Source: Streptomyces parvus (lineage in GTDB: Bacteria; Actinomycetota; Actinomycetes; Streptomycetales; Streptomycetaceae). From it: a stretch of DNA of 64,000 nucleotides. Positions 1 to 8,138 of this stretch are shown piece by piece. The stretch spans positions 2,480,001 through 2,544,000 of the forward strand of contig NZ_CP135079.1 of assembly GCF_032121415.1 (NCBI RefSeq). The letters run 5' to 3'. The notes beneath the pieces are model-generated. The model made no database searches, was not told the origin of the DNA, and was given only the letters and a program-made list of their open reading frames with translations. Numbering within the stretch: position 1 is the first letter of the stretch; every line of letters begins with the position of its first letter. Made by a program: the position numbers and the translations under genes.

Positions 1-902
1 AAGCGGGCGATGTCCTCGCGGTCCATCGCCGCGCCGCCGTGCACGTACAGCGGGGCCTTGGCCGTCGGGTTCGTCGCGTCCTCGATGCCGTACCCCCACT
101 GCGGGACGGACCAGGAGGTGACCACCTCCTCCTCGCCGGTTTTGGAGACGGCGACCAGCGTGCACTTCTGCGGTCCCTTGACGTTCTTCAGCTCCAGGAC
201 CGTGTGGGTGCCCCAGGCCTTCTCCTCCATGCCGACGGTCGCGCCGACCCGGGTGGTGGGGTCGGTCGCCGAGACCTTCTCCGTCATGTGCTCGAAGAAG
301 GCGTCCTCGGCCGGGCTTGTGGGGTGCGGCTCGCCCACGGCCACCGACCCGCCGCCGCGGTCGTCGCCCGCCGTGACCGCGAACGCGGCGACCGGGCCGC
401 CGACGATCAGGGCGGCGGCCGCGGCGACCCAGTACCGGCTGCGCCGGGTGCGGCGGTGCCGTTTGCGCGCGACCTCGTCCATCAGTCCGCCGAGCAGCCG
501 GGGCGCGGGCTTCTCGGGCACGTGCGGTACGGGGCGGGCTCCGGGCACGGCGGACGGGGCCTCGGAGAGCATCGCCAGCATCGGCTCCATCCCCGCGAAC
601 TCGTCGAGATGCGCGGCGCACCGGGCGCAGCCGGCGAGATGGGTTTCGAAGTCGCTCGCCTGCGCGTCGTCGAGGATGCCGAGGACGTACGCGGCGGCCG
701 CGTCGTGCTCGGAACCTTCGGAGCCAGCGGCCCCCGGGCCGGGTCCGGCGCCGAAGCGGCCGGGCGGACCGGGGACCCCTGCGAGGTGAGCGGGCCCTGA
801 GGGGTGTGCAGGACCCGCCGTATACGGGGGACTTGAGGGACCGGACGGCGTGCGGTGACCGGGAGGCCGGGGCCCGAACGGCTGCCACTGCTGGTCGCTC
901 AT
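1..902 (-). CDS. Anti-sigma factor, membrane-anchored zf-HC2 type (3' end cut by window)
   Basis: The reading frame starts at ATG 902 and is open to the window edge, so about 300 codons are present without a stop. Residues 1-65 are Pro/Gly-rich. A zinc-anti-sigma motif H-x3-C-x2-C follows (H88, C92, C95, in the string THLAGCARC). A single membrane segment lies at about residues 158-177, after a basic stretch, and an extracytoplasmic domain comes next. This is the standard layout of an anti-sigma factor that holds an ECF sigma factor at the membrane. Its ATG overlaps the stop of the upstream sigma gene (ATGA), so the pair is translationally coupled and is a cognate sigma/anti-sigma couple. By position it would be the RsuA-like partner of a SigU-like factor. 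That name is an inference from remembered synteny. Confidence 0.88.
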   Translation of the reverse strand, partial: MSDQQWQPFGPRPPGHRTPSGPSSPPYTAGPAHPSGPAHLAGVPGPPGRFGAGPGPGAAGSEGSEHDAAAAYVLGILDDAQASDFETHLAGCARCAAHLDEFAGMEPMLAMLSEAPSAVPGARPVPHVPEKPAPRLLGGLMDEVARKRHRRTRRSRYWVAAAAALIVGGPVAAFAVTAGDDRGGGSVAVGEPHPTSPAEDAFFEHMTEKVSATDPTTRVGATVGMEEKAWGTHTVLELKNVKGPQKCTLVAVSKTGEEEVVTSWSVPQWGYGIEDATNPTAKAPLYVHGGAAMDREDIAR

Positions 903-1486
903 GCCGTGATCCCCCTCTCTTCGAGTGCGAGCTTCATCGAACGCAGTGCGTAGAACACGCGGGACCGCACGGTCCCGCTGGGGACTCCGAGCGCTTCGGC
1001 GGCCTCGTTGACCGTACGCCCCTTGAAGTAGGTCTCGACCAATGCTTCCCGGTGCGCGGGGGTCAAATCTTCGAGCGCGTCCGAGAGCGTCATCAGCCAC
1101 AGCGCCTTGTCGATCTCGTCCTCCGCGGGAATGACCTCCAGCGGCGACGGATCGACCTCGCGCGGCCGGGCCTGCCGGCTGCGGTGGTTGTCGATGACGA
1201 TGCGCCGGGCGACCGTCACCAGCCAGGGTCGGACGGAGCCGGTGGCCCGGTTGAGCCGGCCGGCGTTCTTCCAGGCACGGATGAGCGTCTCCTGCACCAC
1301 GTCCTCGGCCCGCTGGCGGTCGCCCGCGACGAGTCGGAGGACGTACGCGAGCAGCGGCCCGGCGTGTTCGCGGTACAGCGCCCGCATCAGCTCCTCGTCC
1401 GGTATCCCGGAAGGGGACGGGGGCGGCTCACTGCGATGTCGAGCCCTGTGCGGACGGTCATCGGCCACGGCCGCATCCTTGCGCAC
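899..1486 (-). CDS. ECF-family RNA polymerase sigma factor (SigU-like by position)
   Basis: The protein has 195 residues. Sigma region 2 lies at about residues 29-80 (LYREHAGPLLAYVLRLV, then the DVVQETLIRAW core and the RPWLVTVARR stretch). Region 4 lies at about 140-188 (LTPAHREALVETYF and the helix-turn-helix GVPSGTVRSRVFYALRSM). No region 1 or 3 is present, which defines the ECF class. It directs RNA polymerase to stress promoters when released by its anti-sigma factor. The stop overlaps the anti-sigma start by four bases. Its place about 15 kb from prfB resembles S. coelicolor sigU, but I cannot confirm orthology. The 66 bp upstream to the next gene must hold the promoter. I did not identify an autoregulatory motif there. 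Confidence 0.92.
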   Translation of the reverse strand: MRKDAAVADDRPHRARHRSEPPPSPSGIPDEELMRALYREHAGPLLAYVLRLVAGDRQRAEDVVQETLIRAWKNAGRLNRATGSVRPWLVTVARRIVIDNHRSRQARPREVDPSPLEVIPAEDEIDKALWLMTLSDALEDLTPAHREALVETYFKGRTVNEAAEALGVPSGTVRSRVFYALRSMKLALEERGITA

Positions 1487-1552
1487 CCGAACCTCCCGGT
1501 CGAGACCTCTGAAACGAGCTCCTGGACCATCGATACGGGGGCGGGCGCCGGT

Positions 1553-2227
1553 TCATTCAACGCCGGGCGGATTTTCTTTCCCCGGGCCGGACGAGCCGGG
1601 GTCTCCCGGGTCGTACGCGCCGGTCGTTCCCGAGGTCCGGCGCCGGTGGCGGGCGACCCGTTCGCGGTTGCCGCATACCTCGCCGGAGCACCAGCGCCGC
1701 CGCCCGCCGCGCGAGGTGTCGAGGTAGAGGCGGTGGCAGGCCTCCCCCTGGCAGCGGCGCAGGGCCGCCCGCGCGACCGGGTCGGTGAGCAGGTCCACCG
1801 CGTCCCGGGCGACGACGGCGAGGAGACCCGCGCAGTCGGGCGCGGCGCTCAGGGCCCGCACCAGGTCTCCGTCCGCACCGCGCACCGCGCGGGGGCCCGG
1901 AGGCGCGCCGGAGGCGAGGGAGTTGATCCGCTCCAGGGCACCGTCGGCCGACGGGCCGCCGAGCTGAGCATCCATCAAGCGACCGACGTCGGAGCGCAGT
2001 TCGCGGAAGCGGACCACCCAGGTGGCGTCCAGCGCGTTCAGCGCGGTGCCCGGCGGGACGAGCCGGGCGTCGGCCAGCCACTGGGCCAGGTGGCCCGGGC
2101 CGGCCAGCTGTTCGCAGGTGCCGGGCACCCCGCCCGCGCGTTCCGTGGCCACCAGATCGAGGCAGATCCGGCCCGCGTCGAACCGCCGCATCCGCGCCCC
2201 CCTGCCCCCTGCCATGATCCCGCTCAC
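1553..2227 (-). CDS. CGNR zinc-finger (ABATE-type) putative transcriptional regulator
   Basis: The protein has 224 residues from a GTG at 2227; an in-frame ATG twelve bases in (MAGGRG) or the later MRRFDAGRICLDL could be the true start. The N-terminal part (MRRFDAGRICLDLVAT...) resembles the ABATE domain that precedes CGNR fingers. Near residues 160-195 is the finger itself: C-x4-CHRLYLD, then a tract with RRRWCS and the name-giving CGNR, followed by arginines. Such proteins are common in actinobacteria and are thought to bind DNA, but targets are rarely known. It is divergent from the GNAT gene at 2321, with a 93-bp shared gap that may carry its operator. The Pro/Gly-rich C-terminus is probably disordered. 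Confidence 0.82.
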   Translation of the reverse strand: MSGIMAGGRGARMRRFDAGRICLDLVATERAGGVPGTCEQLAGPGHLAQWLADARLVPPGTALNALDATWVVRFRELRSDVGRLMDAQLGGPSADGALERINSLASGAPPGPRAVRGADGDLVRALSAAPDCAGLLAVVARDAVDLLTDPVARAALRRCQGEACHRLYLDTSRGGRRRWCSGEVCGNRERVARHRRRTSGTTGAYDPGDPGSSGPGKENPPGVE

Positions 2228-2320
2228 CGCCTTGGGTCACCCGGTGGAACGACCACCCCCAGAGTGCTCCTGTCGGGGCCCGGCCGGAACCCCCGCCGCC
2301 ACCCCCGTACCGTGACGGCC

Positions 2321-2968
2321 ATGGAGCACGAGGGGGAGATACGCATGGGCCCGCACGACGAGAGCACCGTGACCGGTCCCGGGGGGCTGCGGCTGCGCCG
2401 GTGGTGCGAGGAGGATCTGCCCGCGGTGCTGCGGGCGTACGAGGATCCGGCGATGCGGCGGTGGCTGGCCACCCAGGTCTCCGGGCCGGACGGGGCCGCC
2501 GACTGGCTGGAGGCGCAGCGTGCCGGGTGGGCGGCGGGCACCCGCTTCGCCTTCGCCGTGACGGAGAGCGGACGGGAGGACGAACTGCTCGGCAATGTCG
2601 TGATGAAGCAGCTGGATCTCGTGGACGGCCGAGCGGAGATGGGCTATTGGACGACGGCTCCGGCGCGCGGCCGGGGGGTGGCGTCGAGGGCGCTGGCGGC
2701 CCTGACCGACTGGGCGTTCACGACCTTCGCCGATCAGGGACTGGGCCGACTGGAGTTGCTGCACCAGAGGGACAACGTGGCCTCGTGCCGGGTGGCGGAG
2801 AAGTGCGGATACCCGTTGGCGCGGGTGGTCCCGGCGCTGCCGCCGGACTACCCGCTGGACGGCCATGTGCATGTGCGGGAAGCTCCGGCGGCCGCGACGG
2901 TCAGCCCGCCGGCGGATCGTCGTGGAGAAGCCGCTGGAACAGGTGGTGGTCGCGCCAGCGGGCGTTGA
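2321..2968 (+). CDS. GNAT family N-acetyltransferase (RimJ/RimL-like)
   Basis: The protein has 215 residues from ATG 2321. A second in-frame ATG eight codons on (MGPHDES) is also possible. After a short leader the fold runs from LRLRRWCEEDLPAVLRAY through GNVVMKQLDLVDGRAEMGYWTTAPARGRGVASRAL. The latter contains the acetyl-CoA pyrophosphate-binding RGRGVAS loop. LELLHQRDNVASCRVAEKCGY is the usual last helix and strand. It should transfer an acetyl group from acetyl-CoA to an amine; the substrate cannot be read. The last 22 codons are Ala/Gly/Arg-rich and run 68 bases into the convergent GNAT gene on the other strand, so the tail is probably non-functional read-through. Confidence 0.85.
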   Translation: MEHEGEIRMGPHDESTVTGPGGLRLRRWCEEDLPAVLRAYEDPAMRRWLATQVSGPDGAADWLEAQRAGWAAGTRFAFAVTESGREDELLGNVVMKQLDLVDGRAEMGYWTTAPARGRGVASRALAALTDWAFTTFADQGLGRLELLHQRDNVASCRVAEKCGYPLARVVPALPPDYPLDGHVHVREAPAAATVSPPADRRGEAAGTGGGRASGR

Positions 2969-3464
2969 TGTGCAGATAGCCGGGCGCGGTGCCGATCCGC
3001 TCGAACCCGGCCTTGGCGAGGACCCGTTGGGACGGGGCGTTGTCGGTGACGGTGGCGGCCTCGACGCGGTGCAGGCCCAGCCGGTCGCGGGCCGCCTCGC
3101 ACACGGCGCGGACGGCTGCGGTGGCCAGTCCGCGTCCGGCGTGGCCCTCGTCGACCCAGTAGCCGAGGCGGCCGTTGCGGAACGGGCCCCGCTCGACGCC
3201 GGAGAGCGTGAAGGCGCCGATCACCTGGTCGTCGGCGTCCGCGAGCACCCAGGGCACGGCCCGCCCGGCGTCCCGGTCGGCCAGCAGGGCGGCGAGCCGG
3301 GCGGTCTGGCCCTCGACGGTGTAGAAGATGTCGGGGCGTACGGGTTCCCAGCGGCGCAGGTACGCGCGGTTGCGGGTGAGGGCCGTGGCGAAGGCGGGCG
3401 CGTCGGTGAGTTCGGCGGGCCGGAAGGCCACGTCCGGGGCGAGGAGATGGGTGCGGTCGGTCAT
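2901..3464 (-). CDS. GNAT family N-acetyltransferase (RimJ-like)
   Basis: The protein has 187 residues from ATG 3464. It opens with VAFRPAELTDAPAFATAL, continues with GAFTLSGVERGPFRNGRLGYWVDEGHAGRGLATAAV (acetyl-CoA loop HAGRGLA), and ends with the NAPSQRVLAKAGFERIG motif typical of ribosomal-protein and small-molecule acetyltransferases. GYLHINARWRDHHLFQRLL is the RimJ/RimL-type C-terminus. It is convergent with, and overlaps the end of, another GNAT gene. The two proteins are only distantly alike, so this is not a recent tandem duplicate. The acceptor is unknown. Confidence 0.88.
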   Translation of the reverse strand: MTDRTHLLAPDVAFRPAELTDAPAFATALTRNRAYLRRWEPVRPDIFYTVEGQTARLAALLADRDAGRAVPWVLADADDQVIGAFTLSGVERGPFRNGRLGYWVDEGHAGRGLATAAVRAVCEAARDRLGLHRVEAATVTDNAPSQRVLAKAGFERIGTAPGYLHINARWRDHHLFQRLLHDDPPAG

Positions 3465-3539
3465 CCGGTCACGCTAGCCGGGACGGCCGGGCTCCGGCTC
3501 GCGGGCCCGGCGGCGGCCCAGCTGCCTCGGAGGGGCCCC

Positions 3540-4682
3540 TCAGCGCCCGTACTTCGTGTCCGCCGACGGGTCCAGCGCCAGCCGGTAGCCACGCTTGACG
3601 ACCGTCTGGATCAGCCGGGGCACGCCCAGCGCCGAGCGGAGCCGGGCCATCGCCGTCTCCACCGCGTGCTCGTCGGAGCCGCTGCCGGGCAGGGCCCGCA
3701 GCAGGTCGGCGCGGGCCACCACCCAGCCGGGGCGGCGGGCCAGCGCGTGCAGGAGGGCCATGCCCGCGGGCGGCACCGCGCGCAGTTCGTCGTCGACGAG
3801 GACGGCGTGGCCCCGGATCTCGACGCGGTGGCCGGCGATGGGCAGGATGCGGGCGGCCGCGGGGAGGTGGGCGCACATCAGCTGGACGAGGGGGCCGAGC
3901 CGGAAGCGTTCCGGCTGGAGGGTGTCGATGCCCCGGGCCTGGAGCGGGAGGGCGGTGACCGGTCCGACGCAGGCGACCAGCACGTCGTCGCGCAGGGCGC
4001 CGAGGACCTCCGGGAGCAGTCCGCGGGTCTCGGCCCGGCCCAGGAACGAAGCGGCGGCGGGGGCGCTGGTGAAGGTGATCGCGTCCAGGCCCCGGGCGGC
4101 CGTGACGTCGAGCATCCGGTCGAGCGGGGCGATGTCCTGCGGCGGCATCCAGCGGTAGACGGGGACGACAACGACCTCGGCACCCGCGGCCGTCAGGGAC
4201 TCGACGAAGCCGGGCAGCGGTTCGCCGTGCAGCTGGAGGGCGACCCGGCGTCCGGCGACGCCTTCGGCGAGGAGCCGGTCGAGGACCTCGGCCATCGATT
4301 CGGACCCGGGCGACCAGGTCTCGGTGAGCCCGGCGGCCCGGATGGCGCCCTTCACCTTGGGGCCCCGGGCGAGGAGTTCGACCCCGCGCAGGGTCTCCAG
4401 GAGCGCGTCGCCGATGCCCCAGCCGTCGGCCGCCTCGATCCAGCCGCGGAAGCCGATCGCGGTGGTGGCGACCGCCACGTCGGGGGCGTCGCCGATCAGC
4501 TCCTCGGTGGCGGCGAGGAGTTCGCTGTCGTCGGCGAGCTGCACGATCCGCAGGGCGGGGGCGTGCAGGACGGCGGCCCCGCGGCGTTTGAGGAGCGTGC
4601 CCAGTTCCTCGGCCCGGCGGGCGGCGGTCACCCCCACGGTGAAGCCCGCGAGGGGGCCGTGTGTCGTGTCGTCGTCCTGCAT
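3540..4682 (-). CDS. nnaR: NnaR-like nitrate assimilation regulator (HemD-like domain plus winged helix)
   Basis: The protein has 380 residues. Residues 1-265 are a uroporphyrinogen-III synthase fold (GFTVGVTAARRAEELGTLLKRRGA; later AITFTSAPAA and VACVGPVTA). The C-terminal 100 residues are an OmpR/PhoB-type winged helix (DDELRAVPPAGMALLHALA, then ETAMARLRSALG and VVKRGYRLAL). This fusion occurs in actinobacteria as a regulator. In S. coelicolor the protein of this architecture next to a nitrate transporter is NnaR, which works with GlnR on nitrate and nitrite genes. Here it lies 154 bp downstream of narK on the same strand. A well-formed GlnR-type box sits about 100 bp upstream of its start, which supports the same role. 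Whether the HemD domain is still catalytic cannot be told from sequence. Confidence 0.85.
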   Translation of the reverse strand: MQDDDTTHGPLAGFTVGVTAARRAEELGTLLKRRGAAVLHAPALRIVQLADDSELLAATEELIGDAPDVAVATTAIGFRGWIEAADGWGIGDALLETLRGVELLARGPKVKGAIRAAGLTETWSPGSESMAEVLDRLLAEGVAGRRVALQLHGEPLPGFVESLTAAGAEVVVVPVYRWMPPQDIAPLDRMLDVTAARGLDAITFTSAPAAASFLGRAETRGLLPEVLGALRDDVLVACVGPVTALPLQARGIDTLQPERFRLGPLVQLMCAHLPAAARILPIAGHRVEIRGHAVLVDDELRAVPPAGMALLHALARRPGWVVARADLLRALPGSGSDEHAVETAMARLRSALGVPRLIQTVVKRGYRLALDPSADTKYGR

Positions 4683-4782
4683 GGCGTGTTCCCGGCTCCT
4701 GTGTTCCCGCTGGTGCGCGATGGTTCCCGCTGGTGGCCCGATGTGCGGAGGCCCGAGACTGCCAACGGTGCGTGACAGGCTC

Positions 4783-4809
4783 GGTTCCCCCGTATTTCCC
4801 CGCCGTTAC
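4783..4809 (-). promoter_or_regulatory. GlnR-type binding box upstream of nnaR
   Basis: Read on the minus strand, the site is GTAAC-n6-GAAAT-n6-GAACC. The known GlnR consensus is gTnAC-n6-GaAAc repeated at 11-bp spacing, so the first two half-sites match and the third is close. It is in the 154-bp gap between narK and nnaR, 100-127 bp upstream of the nnaR start. GlnR binding here would tie nnaR to nitrogen limitation. A weaker GTCAC...GAAAC arrangement with spacing off by one base is visible upstream of narK. Confidence 0.6.
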
Positions 4810-4836
4810 GTCGCAGGACGCCGGACCGTGCCGTTT

Positions 4837-6171
4837 CTACACCTCCGCGTAACCGAGCTGGGCCCGGGCGGGCACCGGTGCCGGGCGGCGAAGGTATACC
4901 GCCCAGGTGAGCGTGGCGCACACCCCGTAGAAGGCGAGGAAGGACCAGAAGGCCGCGGTTCCGGTGCCGGAGGTCTGGAAGGACTGGCGGAAGGCGAGGT
5001 TGATCGCCAGGCCGCCGAGGGCGCCGACGGCCCCGATGAGGCCCATGGCCGCGCCGGAGAGCCGCCGCCCGTGGGCGGCTGCCGCCTCGCCGTCCAGGCC
5101 CCGGGCCAGCGCCTTGGTGTGGAAGATGCCGGGGATCATCTTGTACGTCGATCCGTTGCCGAGGCCCGTCAGGACGAACAGGGCGGTGAAGCCGGTGAGG
5201 AAGACGGGCAGCGATGTGGCCCCCGAGGCGTGGATGACGACGCCGGTGGCGGCGGCCATCGCGACGAAGGTGGCCAGGGTGATGCGCGCGCCGCCGTACC
5301 GGTCGGCGAGGCGGCCCCCGACGGGCCGGATCAGGGAGCCCAGCAGCGGCCCGATGAAGGTGAGCGAGGCGGCCTGGAGCGGGGTCCGGCCGAACTGGGT
5401 CTGGAGCACCAGGCCGAAGGCGAAGCTGTAGCCGATGAACGAGCCGAAGGTGCCGATGTAGAGGACCGCCATGATCCAGGTGTGCGGGTCGCGGACGGCC
5501 TCCAGCGCGGCTCCGGTGTCGTTCTTCACGGGCCGCAGGTTGTCCATGTGGAGGGCGGCGCAGACGGCGGCCAGGACGATCAGCGGGATGTACACGCCGA
5601 GGACGATCCGGGGGTGCGAGGCGCCCAGGGTGCCGATGACGAGCAGGCCGACGAGCTGGACGACGGGGACGCCGATGTTGCCGCCGCCCGCGTTGAGGCC
5701 GAGCGCCCAGCCCTTCTTGCGCAGCGGGAAGAAGGCGTTGATGTTGGTCATCGACGAGGCGAAGTTGCCGCCGCCGATCCCGGTGAGCGCCGCGACCGCG
5801 ACGAACGTGCCGTACGAGGTCCCGGGCTCCATCACCCAGTACGCGGCCAGGGTCGGGACGAGCAGGCTCACCGCGCTGAAGATCGTCCAGTTGCGGCCGC
5901 CGAAGCGGGCGACGGCGAAGGTGTAGGGCACCCGCACCAGGGCGCCGACGAGGGTGGCGGTCGAGATGAGGAAGAACTTCCCGGCCGGGTCGATGCCGTA
6001 CTCCGGTCCCATGAACAGGACCATCACCGACCACAGGGTCCAGATGGAGAATCCGATGTGCTCGGAGAGCACGGAGAACCAGAGGTTGCGGCGGGCGACC
6101 CGTTCGCCCTCCCGCTGCCAGAACGTCTCGTCCTCCGGCTCCCAGGTCTCGATCCAACGGCCTGCCATCAC
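4837..6171 (-). CDS. narK: Nitrate/nitrite transporter NarK (MFS)
   Basis: The protein has 444 residues with about twelve membrane segments. Two nitrate-signature motifs are visible: GIGGGNFASSMTNINAFFP at about residue 130 and LTGLGNGSTYKMIPGIFH at about residue 325. Their glycines and asparagines pack around nitrate in NarK/NrtP proteins. The cytoplasmic N-terminus (MMAGRWIETWEPEDETFWQ) is typical of actinobacterial NarK. It imports nitrate and/or exports nitrite across the cytoplasmic membrane. It is followed on the same strand by the NnaR-like regulator. No nitrate or nitrite reductase gene is in the window, so these must lie elsewhere. Confidence 0.93.
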   Translation of the reverse strand: MMAGRWIETWEPEDETFWQREGERVARRNLWFSVLSEHIGFSIWTLWSVMVLFMGPEYGIDPAGKFFLISTATLVGALVRVPYTFAVARFGGRNWTIFSAVSLLVPTLAAYWVMEPGTSYGTFVAVAALTGIGGGNFASSMTNINAFFPLRKKGWALGLNAGGGNIGVPVVQLVGLLVIGTLGASHPRIVLGVYIPLIVLAAVCAALHMDNLRPVKNDTGAALEAVRDPHTWIMAVLYIGTFGSFIGYSFAFGLVLQTQFGRTPLQAASLTFIGPLLGSLIRPVGGRLADRYGGARITLATFVAMAAATGVVIHASGATSLPVFLTGFTALFVLTGLGNGSTYKMIPGIFHTKALARGLDGEAAAAHGRRLSGAAMGLIGAVGALGGLAINLAFRQSFQTSGTGTAAFWSFLAFYGVCATLTWAVYLRRPAPVPARAQLGYAEV

Positions 6172-6313
6172 GCGCCTCCACAGGGGGTCGGGGTGTTGTC
6201 CCCGACGCTAGGGAGCCCGCGTTTCGGCGTGGTGCCGCGAGGTGACCGGTGCGCAACCTTGCTCTCACCGGGCCGTTCCCGGCCCGGTGAGATGCGGTGC
6301 CCGCTACCGCCGT

Positions 6314-7060
6314 CCGGCCAGAGCCGGGGCCCGCGTCGGGCGGCGACGTCCTCCACCCAGCCCACGGCGACGATCACGAGCGCGAGCAGCGGCCAGACGA
6401 ACAGGGTCATCAGCAGGGGTAGATCGTCACGGCACGGTTGTTCGCGAGCGTGACCAGGCGGTCGAAGCGGGCCAGCCGGCCGGGCAGCTCCTGCCAGGAC
6501 GGGGCGTACTGGAGCAGGATCACGCAGAAGCCGAGCGACCAGGTCGCCTGGGCCAGCGGGATGTCGTTGAGGTCCCAGCCGTCCGCGGTGAGGTGCCCGG
6601 AGGCCCACCAGAGCCCGAAGCCCATGACGATCGACGCCAGCGAGATGGTGAGGTAGCGCGGCACGTCCTTGAACAGGCCGTCGTGGTGGGCGAAGCCGAG
6701 GACCCAGCAGGAGCCGAACACCGCGAAATCGCTCAGCGCGTTGCCGGTCTCGCCCGGGATCGTCACCAGGCCGGTGCCGATCACGGCGGGCAGGCCGAGC
6801 GGGGCGAGCAGCGTCGTCCGGGGCAGCTTCCGGAACGCCCGGAGCAGCAGGGGCGAGGCGAGGACGAACCAGAGGTAGGCACGGATGCACCAGAGCGGCC
6901 CGGCCGCCTGGACCGCCCAGGTGTCCTCCAGCAGACCGGCCTTGTCACCGCTGGACCGGGGGAAGGGGGGTGCGCCGACCGGGAAGACGTACCAGGCCGG
7001 CTTGACGAACCACCACAGGCACTCCTCCTTCACCGGCTGCCAGCTCAGCGCGAACATCAT
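6314..7060 (-). pseudogene. Remnant of a membrane acyltransferase 3 (OafA-like) gene
   Basis: The frame starting at 7060 encodes 216 residues that match only the second half of an acyltransferase-3 membrane protein (LWCIRAYLWFVLASPLLL; GSCWVLGFAHHDGLF; RAVTIYPC then stop at 6410). Intact relatives continue from AVTIY into YLWHN and a further membrane segment. Here the next recognisable piece, a membrane segment ending VGWVEDVAARR and PRLWP, is found just downstream in another frame, down to about 6314. The N-terminal half with the first membrane helices and active-site region is missing; instead the frame begins 4 bp after the LysR stop. So there is a 5' truncation plus a small internal deletion with frameshift. 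Some short protein could still be made, but not a working enzyme. Confidence 0.72.
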
Positions 7061-7063
7061 TGG

Positions 7064-8035
7064 TCAGGAACGGTTGCGCATCAGTGACAGATCGGACGCG
7101 GGCAGCCAGGAGCCCGGCGGCCGGACCAGCCACCTCTCGGCAAGGGCCAACTGGTCAGTAGCGTTGCGCAGCGCGTCCACGCCGGGATGGCGCAGCCCCT
7201 TCCGCCAGACCAGCGACAACGGCGAAAGCGGAATCGGGTCGACGAGCGGGCGCAGCACGGTCCCGGGCAGCGGCGGGAAGTCGACGACGGCCAGCACGGG
7301 GTGGCCGCCCTTCTCCATGACCCGCTGGAACTCGGCCACGCCCACGGCGAGCGGAACGGGCGGGGCCATCACGATGCCCCACTCGGCGAACAGCGATGCG
7401 GCGAGGTCGGTCCACTCCCGCGTCCGCTCGTTGCCCGCCCCCGCGTAGACGGTCTGGCCGGACAGCTCGGCCAGGGCGACCGTCTCCCGCTCGGCGAAGG
7501 GGTGGGCCAGGGGCAGCATCAGGGCCATCGGCTCGTACCGCACCGGGTGCACGGAAAGCCCCGCCCGCACGGCGGGGGCGAGTCCGGCGGCCCGGCCGAA
7601 GGAGGCGTCGAGCCGGCCGGCCAGGATCTCGGCGGCCGCCCAGGTGAGCCCGGACTCGAAGCGGGCCATCAGCTCGCACTCGGGCACCAGCTCCCGGGCG
7701 CGCCCCAGCACCCGGGCGGCGGTGGCCCCGTCGCTGTTCAGGTCCACCAGCAGCGGTCGGGCGGGGGCGCCGCTGAAGGCCCCGGCGAGCTCGGCGTGCG
7801 CGTCGAGCACCCGGCGGGCGTACGGCAGCAGGCGTTCGCCGTCCGGTGTGAGCGCGACCTGCCGGGTGGTCCGGACGAACAGCTCGGTGCCCAGCTCGCG
7901 TTCCAGCCGCCGGACGTCCCGGCTCAGCGCCTGCTGCGCGACGAAGAGCCGGGCGGCGGCCCGGGTGAAGTGCAGTTCGTCGGCGACGGCGAGGAAGGCA
8001 CGCAGGATCCGGGGGTCGGTGTCGGCGGGAGGCAC
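7064..8035 (-). CDS. LysR-family transcriptional regulator
   Basis: The protein has 323 residues from GTG 8035. The N-terminal winged helix covers residues 8-68 (LRAFLAVADELHFTRAAARL, then VAQQALSRDVRRLERELG and the LF..T.R.V.LT wing). The rest is a periplasmic-binding-like effector domain (PLLVDLNSDGATAARVL...). It is divergent from the MFS transporter gene at 8139. The shared 103-bp gap holds a perfect ATTCAC/GTGAAT palindrome of the T-N11-A type, 27 bp upstream of its own start, so it most likely controls the transporter and itself. The effector is unknown. The gene ends 4 bp before an acyltransferase remnant. Confidence 0.9.
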   Translation of the reverse strand: MPPADTDPRILRAFLAVADELHFTRAAARLFVAQQALSRDVRRLERELGTELFVRTTRQVALTPDGERLLPYARRVLDAHAELAGAFSGAPARPLLVDLNSDGATAARVLGRARELVPECELMARFESGLTWAAAEILAGRLDASFGRAAGLAPAVRAGLSVHPVRYEPMALMLPLAHPFAERETVALAELSGQTVYAGAGNERTREWTDLAASLFAEWGIVMAPPVPLAVGVAEFQRVMEKGGHPVLAVVDFPPLPGTVLRPLVDPIPLSPLSLVWRKGLRHPGVDALRNATDQLALAERWLVRPPGSWLPASDLSLMRNRS

Positions 8036-8061
8036 ACCGCGAATCTACCGCGCGGGACCTC

Positions 8062-8084
8062 ATTCACAACACGTGCGCGTGAAT
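8062..8084. promoter_or_regulatory. LysR-type operator (ATTCAC-N11-GTGAAT)
   Basis: The two 6-bp arms, at 8062-8067 and 8079-8084, are perfect inverted repeats separated by 11 bases. The inner bases contain CACGTG. The arrangement fits the T-N11-A recognition rule of LysR-family regulators. It sits between the divergent LysR gene (start 8035) and the MFS gene (start 8139), exactly where autoregulation plus activation is usual. Confidence 0.6.
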
Positions 8085-8138
8085 CAGTGCGGAGCAGGTG
8101 TTGGACCCGGGCGGCGTGGCCCGGCGAGCCTGGTCCGT

